Shown piece after piece: positions 1 through 7,743 of a stretch of DNA of 64,000 nt. Below the pieces are notes generated by a model. The model had not been told where the DNA came from. It saw nothing but the letters and a program-made list of their open reading frames with translations, and ran no database searches. The stretch comes from Arenimonas donghaensis DSM 18148 = HO3-R19 (lineage in GTDB: Bacteria; Pseudomonadota; Gammaproteobacteria; Xanthomonadales; Xanthomonadaceae). The first letter of the stretch is position 1. The number at the start of each line of letters is the position of its first letter. The stretch lies in contig NZ_AVCJ01000010.1 in NCBI RefSeq assembly GCF_000743535.1, positions 1 to 64,000 of the forward strand. Reading direction: 5' to 3'. A program made the position numbers and the translations under genes.

Positions 1-701
1 GCGAGGCGCCCGCGCCGTCCGTGCCGGCGCCGCCCGGGTCTGCCCGGGTGGCGCTGTTCGCCGGCTGCATTGCCCGGTCGCACGAAGCCGGCACCCGGGC
101 CGCCCTGCAGCGCCTGCTGGCGAGCGCCGGACTGGAGGCGGTGGTGCCTGTGGGCCAGGGCTGCTGCGGCGCCGCTGCCGCCCACGCCGGCGACGCCGCG
201 GGCGCGGCGCGCCTGGCCGATGCCAACCGCAGGGCCTTCGCCGGCCAGGAACGCGTGCTCTGCCTGGCCTCGGGCTGCCACGACGCCCTCGCCCGCAGCC
301 TGGATAGCGGCACCCGCGTCGAGGACCCGCTGGCGCTGCTCGAACAGGCGGCTGATCGCCTGGCGTTCCGGCCCGCGACCCGGCGCGTGGCCCTGCACCT
401 GCCCTGCACCCAGCGCAGCAGCGTGAAGTCGGACGCGGCCCTGCGCCGGCTGCTGGCGCGGGTGCCCGGCCTGGACCTGGTGGAACTGCCGGACACCGGC
501 TGCTGCGGCGCCGCCGGCCTGCACCAGCTGGCCGAGCCGGACCGCGCCGCGGCCCTGCGCGCGCCGCTGCTGCAGGCGCTGGCCGACAGCGGCGCCACCG
601 AACTCCTGTCGGCCAACATCGGCTGCCGGCTGCACCTGGCCGCCGGCACTACAATGAAGGTGCGCCACCCCATCCACTTCCTGGCCGAGCACCTGGCATG
701 A
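1..701 (+). CDS. glcF: (Fe-S)-binding oxidoreductase subunit, glycolate oxidase GlcF-like (5' partial)
   Basis: C-terminal part of a protein with two cysteine-rich CCG domains (DUF224 type). The first carries FAGCIAR and later GQGCCGAA; the second carries LHLPCTQ and DTGCCGAAGL followed by ANIGCRL. Such domains bind Fe-S clusters in GlcF, heterodisulfide reductase and LutA-type subunits, which pass electrons from a flavin partner toward quinone. The frame is open to the left edge, so the start and any N-terminal ferredoxin domain lie outside the window. The stop overlaps the coq7 start (ATGA), implying translational coupling with ubiquinone synthesis. Assignment to GlcF rather than a related subunit is inference, since the N-terminus is missing. 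Confidence 0.72.
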   Translation, partial: EAPAPSVPAPPGSARVALFAGCIARSHEAGTRAALQRLLASAGLEAVVPVGQGCCGAAAAHAGDAAGAARLADANRRAFAGQERVLCLASGCHDALARSLDSGTRVEDPLALLEQAADRLAFRPATRRVALHLPCTQRSSVKSDAALRRLLARVPGLDLVELPDTGCCGAAGLHQLAEPDRAAALRAPLLQALADSGATELLSANIGCRLHLAAGTTMKVRHPIHFLAEHLA

Positions 702-1342
702 CCGCGACCCGCCAATTCAGCCCCCTGGACCGGCTGATCATCGAATTCCAGCACGCCCTGGGCACCAGCCTGGGGCAGGCCCACGCCGAACGGCCCAATC
801 CGGCCGGCGACGTGCCCGAACTGGCGCTCGCCGACCCGGACCGCCGCCACGCGGCCGGCCTGATGCGCATCAACCACACGGGCGAGGTCTGCGCGCAGGC
901 GCTGTACCTGGGCCAGGCCGCCGTGGCGCGCGATGACAGCACCCGCCGGCACCTGCAGCACGCGGCCCAGGAAGAAACCGACCACCTGGCCTGGTGCGGC
1001 GACCGGCTGGCCGAGCTCGACAGCCGGCCCAGCGTGTTCAACCCCCTGTGGTACGCCGGCAGCTACGCCATCGGGGTGGCGGCCGGCCTGCGCGGCGACG
1101 GCTGGAACCTGGGTTTCGTGGTCGAAACCGAACGCCAGGTGGAAGCGCACCTGGAAGAACACCTGCAGACCCTGCCGCCGGGCGACGAACGCAGCCGCGC
1201 CATCCTGCGCACCATGAAGGCCGACGAGGCCCGCCACGCCGACGCGGCCGAACAGGCCGGCGCCCGCGTGCTGCCGCAGCCGATCCCGACCCTGATGGCG
1301 CTCTCGTCGCGGCTCATGAAAGCCGTCGCCTACCGCGGCTAA
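698..1342 (+). CDS. coq7: 3-demethoxyubiquinol 3-hydroxylase Coq7
   Basis: Di-iron carboxylate monooxygenase of the penultimate ubiquinone step, hydroxylating the demethoxyquinone ring at the inner membrane. The 214-residue length is usual for the bacterial family. The expected iron ligands are visible as GEVCAQ, an EETDH motif, a later ETERQVEAH segment and the DEARHADAAE motif near the C-terminus. The ATG overlaps the stop of the upstream Fe-S protein by 4 bp. A hairpin follows immediately, before the convergent speD gene. High confidence from the paired ExxH motifs. Confidence 0.93.
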   Translation: MTATRQFSPLDRLIIEFQHALGTSLGQAHAERPNPAGDVPELALADPDRRHAAGLMRINHTGEVCAQALYLGQAAVARDDSTRRHLQHAAQEETDHLAWCGDRLAELDSRPSVFNPLWYAGSYAIGVAAGLRGDGWNLGFVVETERQVEAHLEEHLQTLPPGDERSRAILRTMKADEARHADAAEQAGARVLPQPIPTLMALSSRLMKAVAYRG

Positions 1343-1343
1343 G

Positions 1344-1372
1344 AAAAAGGCCCGACACCTGCGTGCCGGGCC
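1344..1372 (-). terminator. Rho-independent terminator of speD
   Basis: A 10-bp stem (1349-1358 with 1363-1372, one mismatch, 4-nt loop) is followed on the minus strand by five T residues (1344-1348). It lies 24 bp beyond the speD stop and directly after coq7, so it ends speD and may act weakly for coq7. Confidence 0.8.
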
Positions 1373-1396
1373 CTGTCCGTCGCGATGTCCCGACCT

Positions 1397-2191
1397 TCAG
1401 TCGGCCAGGTTGCGGCCGTTGAAGAGTTCGACGATCTCGCGCTTGAGCTGGTTTTCGATCCGCATGCGGTCCTTGAAGCCCAGGTTCTTGGCCTTCTCCT
1501 CGAACAGATACGTATCGAGGTCGAACTCCTTGAGATGCATCTTCGTGTGGAACAGGTTTTCCTGGTACACGTTGACGTCGATCATCTCGTAGCGCGACTT
1601 GATCGGCTTGGACATGAACTCCTGGATCGAGTTGATCTTGTGGTCGATGTAGTGCTTCTTGCCCTTCACGTCGCGGGTGAAGCCGCGCACGCGGTAGTCC
1701 ATGACCACGATGTCGGACTCGAAGCTCTCGATCAGGTAGTTCAGGGCCTTCAGCGGCGAAATGACGCCGCAGGTCGCCACGTCGATGTCGGCGCGGAAGG
1801 TGGCGATGCCGTTGTGCGGATGGGTTTCCGGATAGGTGTGCACGGTGATGTGCGACTTGTCCAGGTGCGCCACCACGGCGTCGGAGATGATCTCCTTGCC
1901 GGCCGCCTTCTTGTCGATCACCGGCTCTTCGGAGATCAGGATCGTCACCGAAGCCCCCTGGGGGTCGTAGTCCTGGCGGGCCACGTTCAGGATGTTGGCG
2001 CCGATGATCTCGGCCACGTCGGTCAGGATCTGGGTCAGGCGCTCGGCGTTGTAGGCCTCGTCGATGTACTCGATGTAGCGCTGGCGCTGCTCTTCCGAGA
2101 CCGCGTAGCAGACGTCATAGATGTTGAAGCTCAGGGCTTTGGTCAGGTTGTTGAATCCCTGGAGCCTGAGGCGCGGAAGCGGCTTGACCAC
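1397..2191 (-). CDS. speD: S-adenosylmethionine decarboxylase proenzyme SpeD
   Basis: Pyruvoyl enzyme that makes decarboxylated SAM, the aminopropyl donor for spermidine. The 264-residue length equals the long Escherichia coli-type subfamily. The self-cleavage site is the K112-S113 pair in [12 protein letters not shown]; Ser113 would become the pyruvoyl group after chain cleavage. The start is GTG with an AGGAAAG ribosome site about 7 nt upstream. It is divergent from clp, sharing a 159-bp intergenic region. No speE is adjacent, so spermidine synthase must be elsewhere. Confidence 0.95.
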   Translation of the reverse strand: MVKPLPRLRLQGFNNLTKALSFNIYDVCYAVSEEQRQRYIEYIDEAYNAERLTQILTDVAEIIGANILNVARQDYDPQGASVTILISEEPVIDKKAAGKEIISDAVVAHLDKSHITVHTYPETHPHNGIATFRADIDVATCGVISPLKALNYLIESFESDIVVMDYRVRGFTRDVKGKKHYIDHKINSIQEFMSKPIKSRYEMIDVNVYQENLFHTKMHLKEFDLDTYLFEEKAKNLGFKDRMRIENQLKREIVELFNGRNLAD

Positions 2192-2291
2192 GTTGGCTTT
2201 CCTGCGTTCGGAGGGGGTGGAGCTGGAGGGCCGGCATTATCGGCCATATCCCCCCCGGGGGAAACCTTGGCCTCCCGCGGCCCCTCCGGCA

Positions 2292-2320
2292 TTGCCGATA
2301 GCGCCACGTCGGCCTAAGCT
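2292..2320 (+). promoter_or_regulatory. Putative sigma70 promoter of clp
   Basis: TTGCCG (2292-2297) and TAAGCT (2315-2320) are separated by exactly 17 bp and lie about 30 bp before the clp ATG. This is a match by eye only. Confidence 0.4.
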
Positions 2321-2350
2321 GAATGCTTCAAAGCCAGCCGAGGACGCGCC

Positions 2351-3046
2351 ATGGCGCAGGACAGGACTTCGCCGATGCCGATCCAGCCGCACAAGGTGGT
2401 CAACAGCCCGTTGGCCCCGGACGCCGCCACGTTCAGCCGGTTCCTGGACCATTGCCACCGGCGCCGCTACCCGTCGCGCAACGACGTCTTCCGCCCCGGC
2501 ACGCCCGCCACGTCGCTCTATTACGTGGTCAGCGGCTCGCTGGCGGTGGTCAGCGAAGAACCCGATGGCCGCGAACTCATCCTGGGCTACGTCAACGCCG
2601 GCGAGTTCATCGGCGAGATGGGCCTGTTCTTCGCGGCCGACGCCCGCGCGGTGGTGGTCCGCACCCGCAGCGCCTGCGAGCTGGCCGAAATCAACTACGA
2701 CCGCCTGCACCAGCTTTTCGCCGGACCGCTGGCGGCCGAATGCCCGCGCATCCTGTACGCGATCGGCCTGCAGCTGTCCAAGCGTTTACTGGACACGAGC
2801 CGCAAGGCGAGCCGGCTGGCCTTCCTGGACGTGAGCGGGCGCATCGTGCGCACGCTGCACGACCTGTGCCAGGAGCCGGACGCGCTGTCGCATCCGCAGG
2901 GCACCCAGATCCGGGTCTCGCGCCAGGAGCTGGCGCGCATCGTCGGCTGCAGCCGCGAGATGGCCGGCCGCGTGCTCAAGCAGCTGCAGGAGCAGGGCAT
3001 CCTGCACGCCCGCGGCAAGACCGTCGTGGTCTACGGCACCCGCTGA
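2351..3046 (+). CDS. clp: CRP-like protein Clp, global regulator
   Basis: CRP/FNR-superfamily regulator of 231 residues, the size of Xanthomonas Clp. The N-terminal cyclic-nucleotide-binding fold includes GYVNAGEFIGEMGLF; the C-terminal winged helix includes RVSRQELARIVGCSREMAGRVLK, with the RE..GR recognition-helix pattern typical of CRP. In Xanthomonas this protein drives virulence, exoenzyme and polysaccharide genes and is inhibited by c-di-GMP rather than activated by cAMP. The speD-clp-trpC vicinity is consistent with that orthology. A GAGGA ribosome site sits 6-7 nt before the ATG. c-di-GMP binding is family knowledge and not shown here. Confidence 0.9.
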   Translation: MAQDRTSPMPIQPHKVVNSPLAPDAATFSRFLDHCHRRRYPSRNDVFRPGTPATSLYYVVSGSLAVVSEEPDGRELILGYVNAGEFIGEMGLFFAADARAVVVRTRSACELAEINYDRLHQLFAGPLAAECPRILYAIGLQLSKRLLDTSRKASRLAFLDVSGRIVRTLHDLCQEPDALSHPQGTQIRVSRQELARIVGCSREMAGRVLKQLQEQGILHARGKTVVVYGTR

Positions 3047-3049
3047 CCG

Positions 3050-3508
3050 ATGGCTCGCCTGGCCGCCGGCACCGACACCTTGCTGGTGCGGCCGGCCGCC
3101 GCCCAGGACGCCGCCGGCGTGGCGGCCCTGCTCGGGGTGCTGGGTTATCCCTGTGACCGGGACGAAGCGGCCTCCCGCCTGCGGGCGATCCAGGACGAAC
3201 CTGGCCAGCAGGTCTTCGTGGCCGACCGCCATGGCTGCCTGGTGGGGCTGCTGGCCCTGGACATCCGCTACTACCTGCCGCTGGGCGGCCCGACTTGCCG
3301 GATCACGGCGCTGGCGGTGGCCGCTGGCGAACAACGCCAGGGCGTGGGCCGCCTGCTGCTGCGCGAGGCCGAGCAGCGCGCCCGCCAGGCCGGCGCCGCC
3401 CGCATCGAACTGACCTCGGCCGCCAGCCGTTCCGATGCCCACGACTTCTACCGCGCCTGCGGCTACCAGGACGGCGCCCTGCGCTTCCTCAAGCGTCTAG
3501 GCGCCTGA
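3050..3508 (+). CDS. GNAT family N-acetyltransferase
   Basis: 152-residue acyl-CoA N-acetyltransferase. The acetyl-CoA pyrophosphate loop is the GEQRQGVGRLLL segment (Q/RxxGxG), preceded by a beta strand (ITALAVA) and followed by the typical C-terminal DFYRACGYQ motif. It starts 3 bp after the clp stop, so it is probably co-transcribed with clp. Substrate unknown. It converges on the HAD gene, with a REP palindrome in the 65-bp gap. Confidence 0.85.
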   Translation: MARLAAGTDTLLVRPAAAQDAAGVAALLGVLGYPCDRDEAASRLRAIQDEPGQQVFVADRHGCLVGLLALDIRYYLPLGGPTCRITALAVAAGEQRQGVGRLLLREAEQRARQAGAARIELTSAASRSDAHDFYRACGYQDGALRFLKRLGA

Positions 3509-3516
3509 AGCCGACC

Positions 3517-3571
3517 CTGTGGGAGGGACTTCAGTCCCGAAAAGCTTTCGGGACTGAAGTCCCTCCCACAG
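3517..3571. repeat. REP palindrome, GTGGGAGGG type
   Basis: Head-to-head pair of REP units with near-perfect arms of about 26 bp meeting at an AAAGCTTT centre. Each unit is itself a small hairpin with core GGGACTTCAGTCCC. It lies between two convergent genes and ends 2 bp from the HAD stop, so it may serve as a bidirectional terminator or mRNA 3' end stabiliser. Confidence 0.9.
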
Positions 3572-3573
3572 CG

Positions 3574-4236
3574 TCAGAGCAGGGTTTCGAAGGCGCCGCG
3601 CAGGCGCTTGTCGACGCGGGCCAGGCTGCGTGGGTCGGGTTGGACCAGGACCGGCCGGGCGGTTTCGCACAGCAGGGGCAGGTCGATGGCGCTGTCGGAA
3701 TACACCGCGGCGAACGGCGGGTGGATGCCGGCCCGTTCCAGCGCCCGGAGCTTGCGCGGCCCCACGGTGTGTTCGGCCCCGATGTAGCCGCCCAGGGCCG
3801 GCCGGACGCTGGAGCCGACCACCGGTACGTCCGGCTGGCCCAGGGCCCGCCACAGCGAGCGCGCCAGGCCGGCTTCGGCGCCGGTGACGATGACCACCGG
3901 GTCGCCCGCCGCCAGGTGGGCGTGCAGGCGCGCCACCGCCGGCGCGATCAGCAGCTGTTCGCGGCGCGTTGCGCACAGGCGCAGGAAGTCTTCCCGCGCC
4001 TCGGCCAGGGCCTCGTCCGTGCGTCCCACCGTCGCCAGCCAGGTGTAGAAGCTGGCCGGCATCCAGGCCACGCGCCACCAGCCGAAGGCCGGCTTGAGCA
4101 CCGGGAAACTGGCCCCGGCCAGCAAGCGCCGCAGCGGGTGGCTGGCCAGCAGGTCACGCAGCCAGGCCGCCGCGCAGTCGCCCCGCACCAGGGTGCCGTC
4201 GAAATCGAACAGGACGGTGGCGGCGCGGGCGGGCAT
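3574..4236 (-). CDS. HAD-IB family hydrolase (phosphoserine phosphatase-like)
   Basis: 220-residue haloacid dehalogenase superfamily phosphatase. Motif I is LFDFDGTL (nucleophile and acid/base Asp), motif II is the VIVTGA strand, and motif IV is YSDSAIDLPLL. A helical cap lies between motifs I and II, as in the IB subclass (SerB-like). It begins 4 bp downstream of the trpC stop, so it is the last gene of the trpGDC block. The physiological substrate is not evident. Serine is consumed by tryptophan synthase, but a role in serine supply would be speculation. Confidence 0.85.
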   Translation of the reverse strand: MPARAATVLFDFDGTLVRGDCAAAWLRDLLASHPLRRLLAGASFPVLKPAFGWWRVAWMPASFYTWLATVGRTDEALAEAREDFLRLCATRREQLLIAPAVARLHAHLAAGDPVVIVTGAEAGLARSLWRALGQPDVPVVGSSVRPALGGYIGAEHTVGPRKLRALERAGIHPPFAAVYSDSAIDLPLLCETARPVLVQPDPRSLARVDKRLRGAFETLL

Positions 4237-4240
4237 GGCC

Positions 4241-5029
4241 TCAGCCGAACAGCTTGGCCAGCTCGGCGCCCGGGTCCGGCGCGCGCATGAAGCTCTCGCC
4301 GACCAGGAAGGCGTGCACGTCGTTCGCCCGCATGCGTGCCACGTCCTCGCGGGTCGCGATGCCGCTTTCGGTCACCAGCAGGCGGTCGGGCGGCACCGCC
4401 GGCTTGAGCGCCAGCGTGGTGTCGAGCGAGACCTCGAAGGTGCGCAGGCTGCGGTTGTTGATGCCCACTAGGGGCGCGCCCACCTGCAGCGCGCGCTCGA
4501 GCTCGTCGATGTCGTGCACTTCCACCAGCACGTCCATGCCCAGGTCCATCGCCAGGTGCGACAGGCTGGCCAGGGCCGGATCGTCCAGGGCCGCGACGAT
4601 GAGCAGGATGCAGTCGGCGCCCAGCGCGCGGGCCTCGTGCACCTGGTAGGGATCGACCACGAAATCCTTGCGCAGCACCGGCAGCGCGCACGCGGCGCGC
4701 GCCTGCTGCAGGTAGGCGTCGGCGCCCTGGAAGAAGTCCACGTCGGTCAGCACCGACAGGCAGGCGGCGCCGCCGCGCTCGTAGCTGGCGGCGATGTCGG
4801 CGGGGCGGAAATCCGGGCGGATCACGCCCTTGCTGGGGCTGGCCTTCTTGACCTCGGCGATCACCGCCGGCAATCCCGCCGCGACCTTGGCCTGCAGCGC
4901 GGCGGCGAAACCGCGCGGCGCCGGCGCGTCCGCGCCACGGGCCACGAGCTCGGCCAGCGGCGTCCGCGTCGACCGCTCCGCCACCTCTTCGGCCTTGCGG
5001 GCCAGGATGGTCTGCAGGATGTCGCTCAT
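4241..5029 (-). CDS. trpC: Indole-3-glycerol phosphate synthase TrpC
   Basis: TIM-barrel enzyme converting carboxyphenylaminodeoxyribulose phosphate to indole-3-glycerol phosphate. Family signatures include [13 protein letters not shown] (catalytic Lys), [25 protein letters not shown] and TESGI. At 262 residues it is a monofunctional TrpC without a fused TrpF. It overlaps the upstream monooxygenase-like gene by 4 bp (ATGA) and precedes the HAD gene by 4 bp, so a tight operon is clear. Confidence 0.96.
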   Translation of the reverse strand: MSDILQTILARKAEEVAERSTRTPLAELVARGADAPAPRGFAAALQAKVAAGLPAVIAEVKKASPSKGVIRPDFRPADIAASYERGGAACLSVLTDVDFFQGADAYLQQARAACALPVLRKDFVVDPYQVHEARALGADCILLIVAALDDPALASLSHLAMDLGMDVLVEVHDIDELERALQVGAPLVGINNRSLRTFEVSLDTTLALKPAVPPDRLLVTESGIATREDVARMRANDVHAFLVGESFMRAPDPGAELAKLFG

Positions 5030-5376
5030 TGACCGGCTCCGCGGGCCGGCGGGCCGGCATAGGCGCGTTCGACCTTCGCCACCCGGACCTGGAAATGTTC
5101 GTACCAGCGTTCGCGGCCGTCGCGGCGGGCGTCGCTGTGCTCGGCCTGGGCGCGCCAGGCGGCGATGGCGGCCTCGGACTCCCAGTAGCTGACGGTGATG
5201 CCGAACCCGCCCTCGTCACGGGTGCTTTCGATGCCCAGGAAGCCCGGCTGGGAGCGCGCAAGCTGCTCCATGCGCGCCGCGGTGGCGCCGTAACCCTCGT
5301 CGCCGGGCGTGCGCTGGTTGCTGAAGATCACGGCGTAATACGGCGGTTGCGGCGTGTTGGCGAATCGCTCGGTCAT
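5026..5376 (-). CDS. Antibiotic biosynthesis monooxygenase (ABM)-like protein
   Basis: 116 residues; start chosen at the ATG at 5376, just after trpD. It shows the ABM/ferredoxin-like fold pattern: [11 protein letters not shown] beta strand, [24 protein letters not shown], then [18 protein letters not shown] and [11 protein letters not shown]. Members of this superfamily include heme-degrading IsdG-type and quinol monooxygenases, and many have no known role. It is placed inside the trp block, 4 bp from trpD and overlapping trpC by 4 bp. A link to tryptophan synthesis is suggested by position only. Confidence 0.8.
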   Translation of the reverse strand: MTERFANTPQPPYYAVIFSNQRTPGDEGYGATAARMEQLARSQPGFLGIESTRDEGGFGITVSYWESEAAIAAWRAQAEHSDARRDGRERWYEHFQVRVAKVERAYAGPPARGAGQ

Positions 5377-5380
5377 GTTC

Positions 5381-6415
5381 TTACTTTCCTGCCAGGCGGC
5401 GGGTGGCCGCGACGAACTGGTCGAGCTTGGCGCGGGCCTTGCCGCCGGTGAGCGCGGCGCGGGCCTGGGCGATGCCATCGGCGATGGACACGGCCCGACC
5501 CGCGGCGTAAAGCGCGGCGCCGGCGTTGAGCGCGACGATTTCACGCGGCAGGCCGTCCTTGCCGTCCACGGCCTCGAGCAGCATGGCCCGCGACTGGTCG
5601 GCGTCCTCGACGCGCAGGTTGCGGCTGGCGGCCATCGGGATGCCGAAGTCCTCCGGGTGGATTTCGTACTCCACCACGTCGTTGCCACGCAGTTCGCCCA
5701 CCAAGGTGGCCCCGCCCAGGGAAATCTCGTCCATGCCGTCGCGGCCCCAGACCACCAGGGCCCGCTTGGCGCCCAGGCGCTGCAGCACGCGCACCTGGAT
5801 GCCGACCAGGTCGGGGTGGAACACGCCCATCAGGATGTTCGGCGCATCGGCCGGGTTGGTCAGCGGGCCGAGGATGTTGAACAGCGTGCGCACGCCCATT
5901 TCCTTGCGCACCGGCGCCACGTTCTTCATCGCCGGATGGTGGATGGGTGCGAACATGAAACCCATGCCGGTTTCGGCGATGCAGGCGGCGACCTGGTCGG
6001 GCTGCAGTTCGATCACCGCGCCCAGGGCCTCGAGCACGTCGGCGCTGCCGGACTTCGACGACACGCTGCGGTTGCCGTGCTTGGCGACCTTGGCGCCGGC
6101 CGCGGCCACCACGAACATGCTGGCGGTGGAGATGTTGAAGGTGTGCGAGCCGTCGCCGCCGGTGCCGACGATATCCACGAAGTTGCCGGCGTCGGGCACG
6201 GTCACCTTGGCGCAGAACTCGCGCATCACCCGGGCGGCGCCGGCGATCTCGCCGACGGTTTCCTTCTTCACGCGCAGGCCGGAGAGGATCGCGGCGGTGA
6301 GGACGGGCGAGACGTCGCCGCGCATCACCTGGCGCATCAGGTCGACCATCTCGTCGTGGAAGATCTCGCGGTTCTCGATGACGCGTTGCAGGGCGTCCTG
6401 CGGTTTGATCAACAT
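5381..6415 (-). CDS. trpD: Anthranilate phosphoribosyltransferase TrpD
   Basis: Transfers phosphoribose from PRPP to anthranilate. The glycine-rich PRPP loop [12 protein letters not shown] and the [15 protein letters not shown] segment (anthranilate and PRPP/Mg binding) are clear. I take the ATG at 6415 (MLIKPQ), with AGGTG about 6 nt upstream, giving 344 residues; an in-frame GTG at 6424 would add three. The 24-bp gap to trpG is occupied by a single REP unit, which therefore lies in the trpG-trpD mRNA. Confidence 0.96.
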   Translation of the reverse strand: MLIKPQDALQRVIENREIFHDEMVDLMRQVMRGDVSPVLTAAILSGLRVKKETVGEIAGAARVMREFCAKVTVPDAGNFVDIVGTGGDGSHTFNISTASMFVVAAAGAKVAKHGNRSVSSKSGSADVLEALGAVIELQPDQVAACIAETGMGFMFAPIHHPAMKNVAPVRKEMGVRTLFNILGPLTNPADAPNILMGVFHPDLVGIQVRVLQRLGAKRALVVWGRDGMDEISLGGATLVGELRGNDVVEYEIHPEDFGIPMAASRNLRVEDADQSRAMLLEAVDGKDGLPREIVALNAGAALYAAGRAVSIADGIAQARAALTGGKARAKLDQFVAATRRLAGK

Positions 6416-6425
6416 CGGTTTCACC

Positions 6426-6449
6426 TGTAGGAGCGCCTTCAGGCGCGAG
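6426..6449. repeat. Solitary REP unit, GTAGGAGCGCC type, inside trp operon
   Basis: Single unit with core GCGCCTTCAGGCGC and TGTAG end, matching one arm of the element at 14047-14130. It overlaps the last codons of trpG and contains its TGA stop, so trpG terminates inside the repeat. Confidence 0.8.
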
Positions 6450-7026
6450 ACGCCTGGAGGAAATTGCGCAACATGTCATGCCCATGCTGCGTGAGTATCG
6501 ATTCGGGATGGAATTGCACCCCCTCCACCGCCAGGGTCCGGTGACGCAGTCCCATGATCTCGTCCACGGAACCGTCGTCGTTCTCGGTCCAGGCGGTCAC
6601 TTCCAGGCAGTCGGGCAGCGAGTCCTTCTCCACCACCAGCGAATGGTAGCGCGTGGCCTCGAACGGATCCGGCAGGCCGGCGAACACACCCACGCCCTTG
6701 TGGCGGATCGGCGAGGTCTTGCCGTGCATGATCGTGCGCGCCCGCACCACCTTGCCGCCGAAGGCCTGGCCCAGGCTCTGGTGGCCCAGGCAAACGCCCA
6801 GGATGGGCACCACGCCCGACAGCGTTTCCAGGACCTGCAGCGACACGCCGGCTTCGTTGGGGGTGCACGGGCCGGGCGAGATGACGATGCGTTCGGGCGC
6901 CAGCTCGCGGATCGCCGCCACCGTCAGTTCGTCGTTGCGCACCACCTTCACGTCCTGGCCCAACTCGCCCAGGTACTGGACGAGGTTGTAGGTGAAGCTG
7001 TCGTAGTTGTCGATCATCAAAAGCAT
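6439..7026 (-). CDS. trpG: Anthranilate synthase component II (glutamine amidotransferase) TrpG
   Basis: 195-residue class I glutamine amidotransferase delivering ammonia to TrpE. The nucleophile is Cys79 in GVCLGHQS, and the catalytic His-Glu pair is in [19 protein letters not shown] is the oxyanion-strand motif. Xanthomonads encode trpG apart from trpE, as here. The C-terminal residues (about ASRA) and the stop are encoded by a REP unit. The gene is first in the trpG-D-ABM-C-HAD block and is divergent from merR. Confidence 0.96.
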   Translation of the reverse strand: MLLMIDNYDSFTYNLVQYLGELGQDVKVVRNDELTVAAIRELAPERIVISPGPCTPNEAGVSLQVLETLSGVVPILGVCLGHQSLGQAFGGKVVRARTIMHGKTSPIRHKGVGVFAGLPDPFEATRYHSLVVEKDSLPDCLEVTAWTENDDGSVDEIMGLRHRTLAVEGVQFHPESILTQHGHDMLRNFLQASRA

Positions 7027-7332
7027 GGGCGGCCCGAATTTGCGGTTCCATCGCCGGCGAACCGGCCCGCTAGGATAGCGGAGGATGGACCGGCGGCGGG
7101 TCCGCTGGTGCCAAAGCTGCGTTTTGCGTGTACCCCGGCGACCATCAATGCCCGGCGATGGCAGCAGCTTCGTAGGCCACTGCCGTCGCTGCCCGCCACC
7201 ACGATGCCGCGAAGCCTTGCGGGACGCGGCTTGCGGCCATCCCGTGGCCTGCCTGCACCAACTTCCGGCCCGGTTGACCCACCCGGGGCAAGGCGCGGAA
7301 AACTACGCGCCTGCAACGTTTCCCCACCCCTC
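7027..7332. other. Divergent intergenic region between trpG and merR
   Basis: 306 bp with no convincing gene. It must hold the trpG and merR promoters. TATCCT on the minus strand near 7073-7078 is a possible trpG -10. TTGACC at 7274-7279 on the plus strand is a possible merR -35 without a clear -10. No trp leader peptide or attenuator was recognised. Confidence 0.4.
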
Positions 7333-7683
7333 ATGCGTCACTCTTCCCCCCTGGACATCGGCGAGGCGGCACGCCGCCTCGGTGTCAGCCCCGCCACGCT
7401 CCGACTGTACGAACGCCGCGGCCTGCTTCCTGGCGCGGCCCGGTCGGCCGCGGGCTATCGGAAATATTCCTCGGCCGACATGCAACGGGCCCGGCTGGTC
7501 TGCCGGGCCCGTCGTTTGGGTTTGTCGATGGACCAGATCGCCAAGGCCAACCGTGGCGATGGCGACCTGGTCGGATTGCGGGACATCCTGCGCCAGCACC
7601 TTGACCACCTGGACCGTGAGATCCAGCGTGGCGCACGGCTGCGCCGGCACCTGGGCCGCTGGCTGGACGGGTCCGGCCGCTGA
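7333..7683 (+). CDS. Short MerR-family transcriptional regulator
   Basis: 116 residues starting at the ATG at 7333. The N-terminal winged helix-turn-helix is typical: LDIGEAARRLGVSPATLRLYERRGLL, then AGYRKYSSADMQRARLVCRARRLGLSMDQI. A long C-terminal helix (about residues 80-110) would form the antiparallel coiled-coil dimer. There is no C-terminal effector domain and no metal-binding cysteine loop of the CueR/ZntR kind; only one Cys is present, in the DNA-binding half. The signal is unknown. A MerR-type promoter precedes the convergent autotransporter gene 3 kb away, making that the best candidate target. Confidence 0.88.
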   Translation: MRHSSPLDIGEAARRLGVSPATLRLYERRGLLPGAARSAAGYRKYSSADMQRARLVCRARRLGLSMDQIAKANRGDGDLVGLRDILRQHLDHLDREIQRGARLRRHLGRWLDGSGR

Positions 7684-7703
7684 CCCGGCCTGCCCGACGG
7701 GAG

Positions 7704-7721
7704 CCCCGGCACGGGCCGGGG
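7704..7721 (+). terminator. Hairpin between merR and the autotransporter
   Basis: 7-bp GC stem (CCCCGGC / GCCGGGG) with a 4-nt loop, 20 bp past the merR stop and 22 bp before the convergent autotransporter stop. There is no T-run, so it is a weak terminator candidate. Confidence 0.35.
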
Positions 7722-7743
7722 TTGCCGCCGGACAGGCACCGGC

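Noticed and set aside
7272-7310. MerR-type promoter before merR itself
   Set aside because: TTGACC is present but there is no internal dyad and no -10 at 19-20 bp, unlike the autotransporter promoter.
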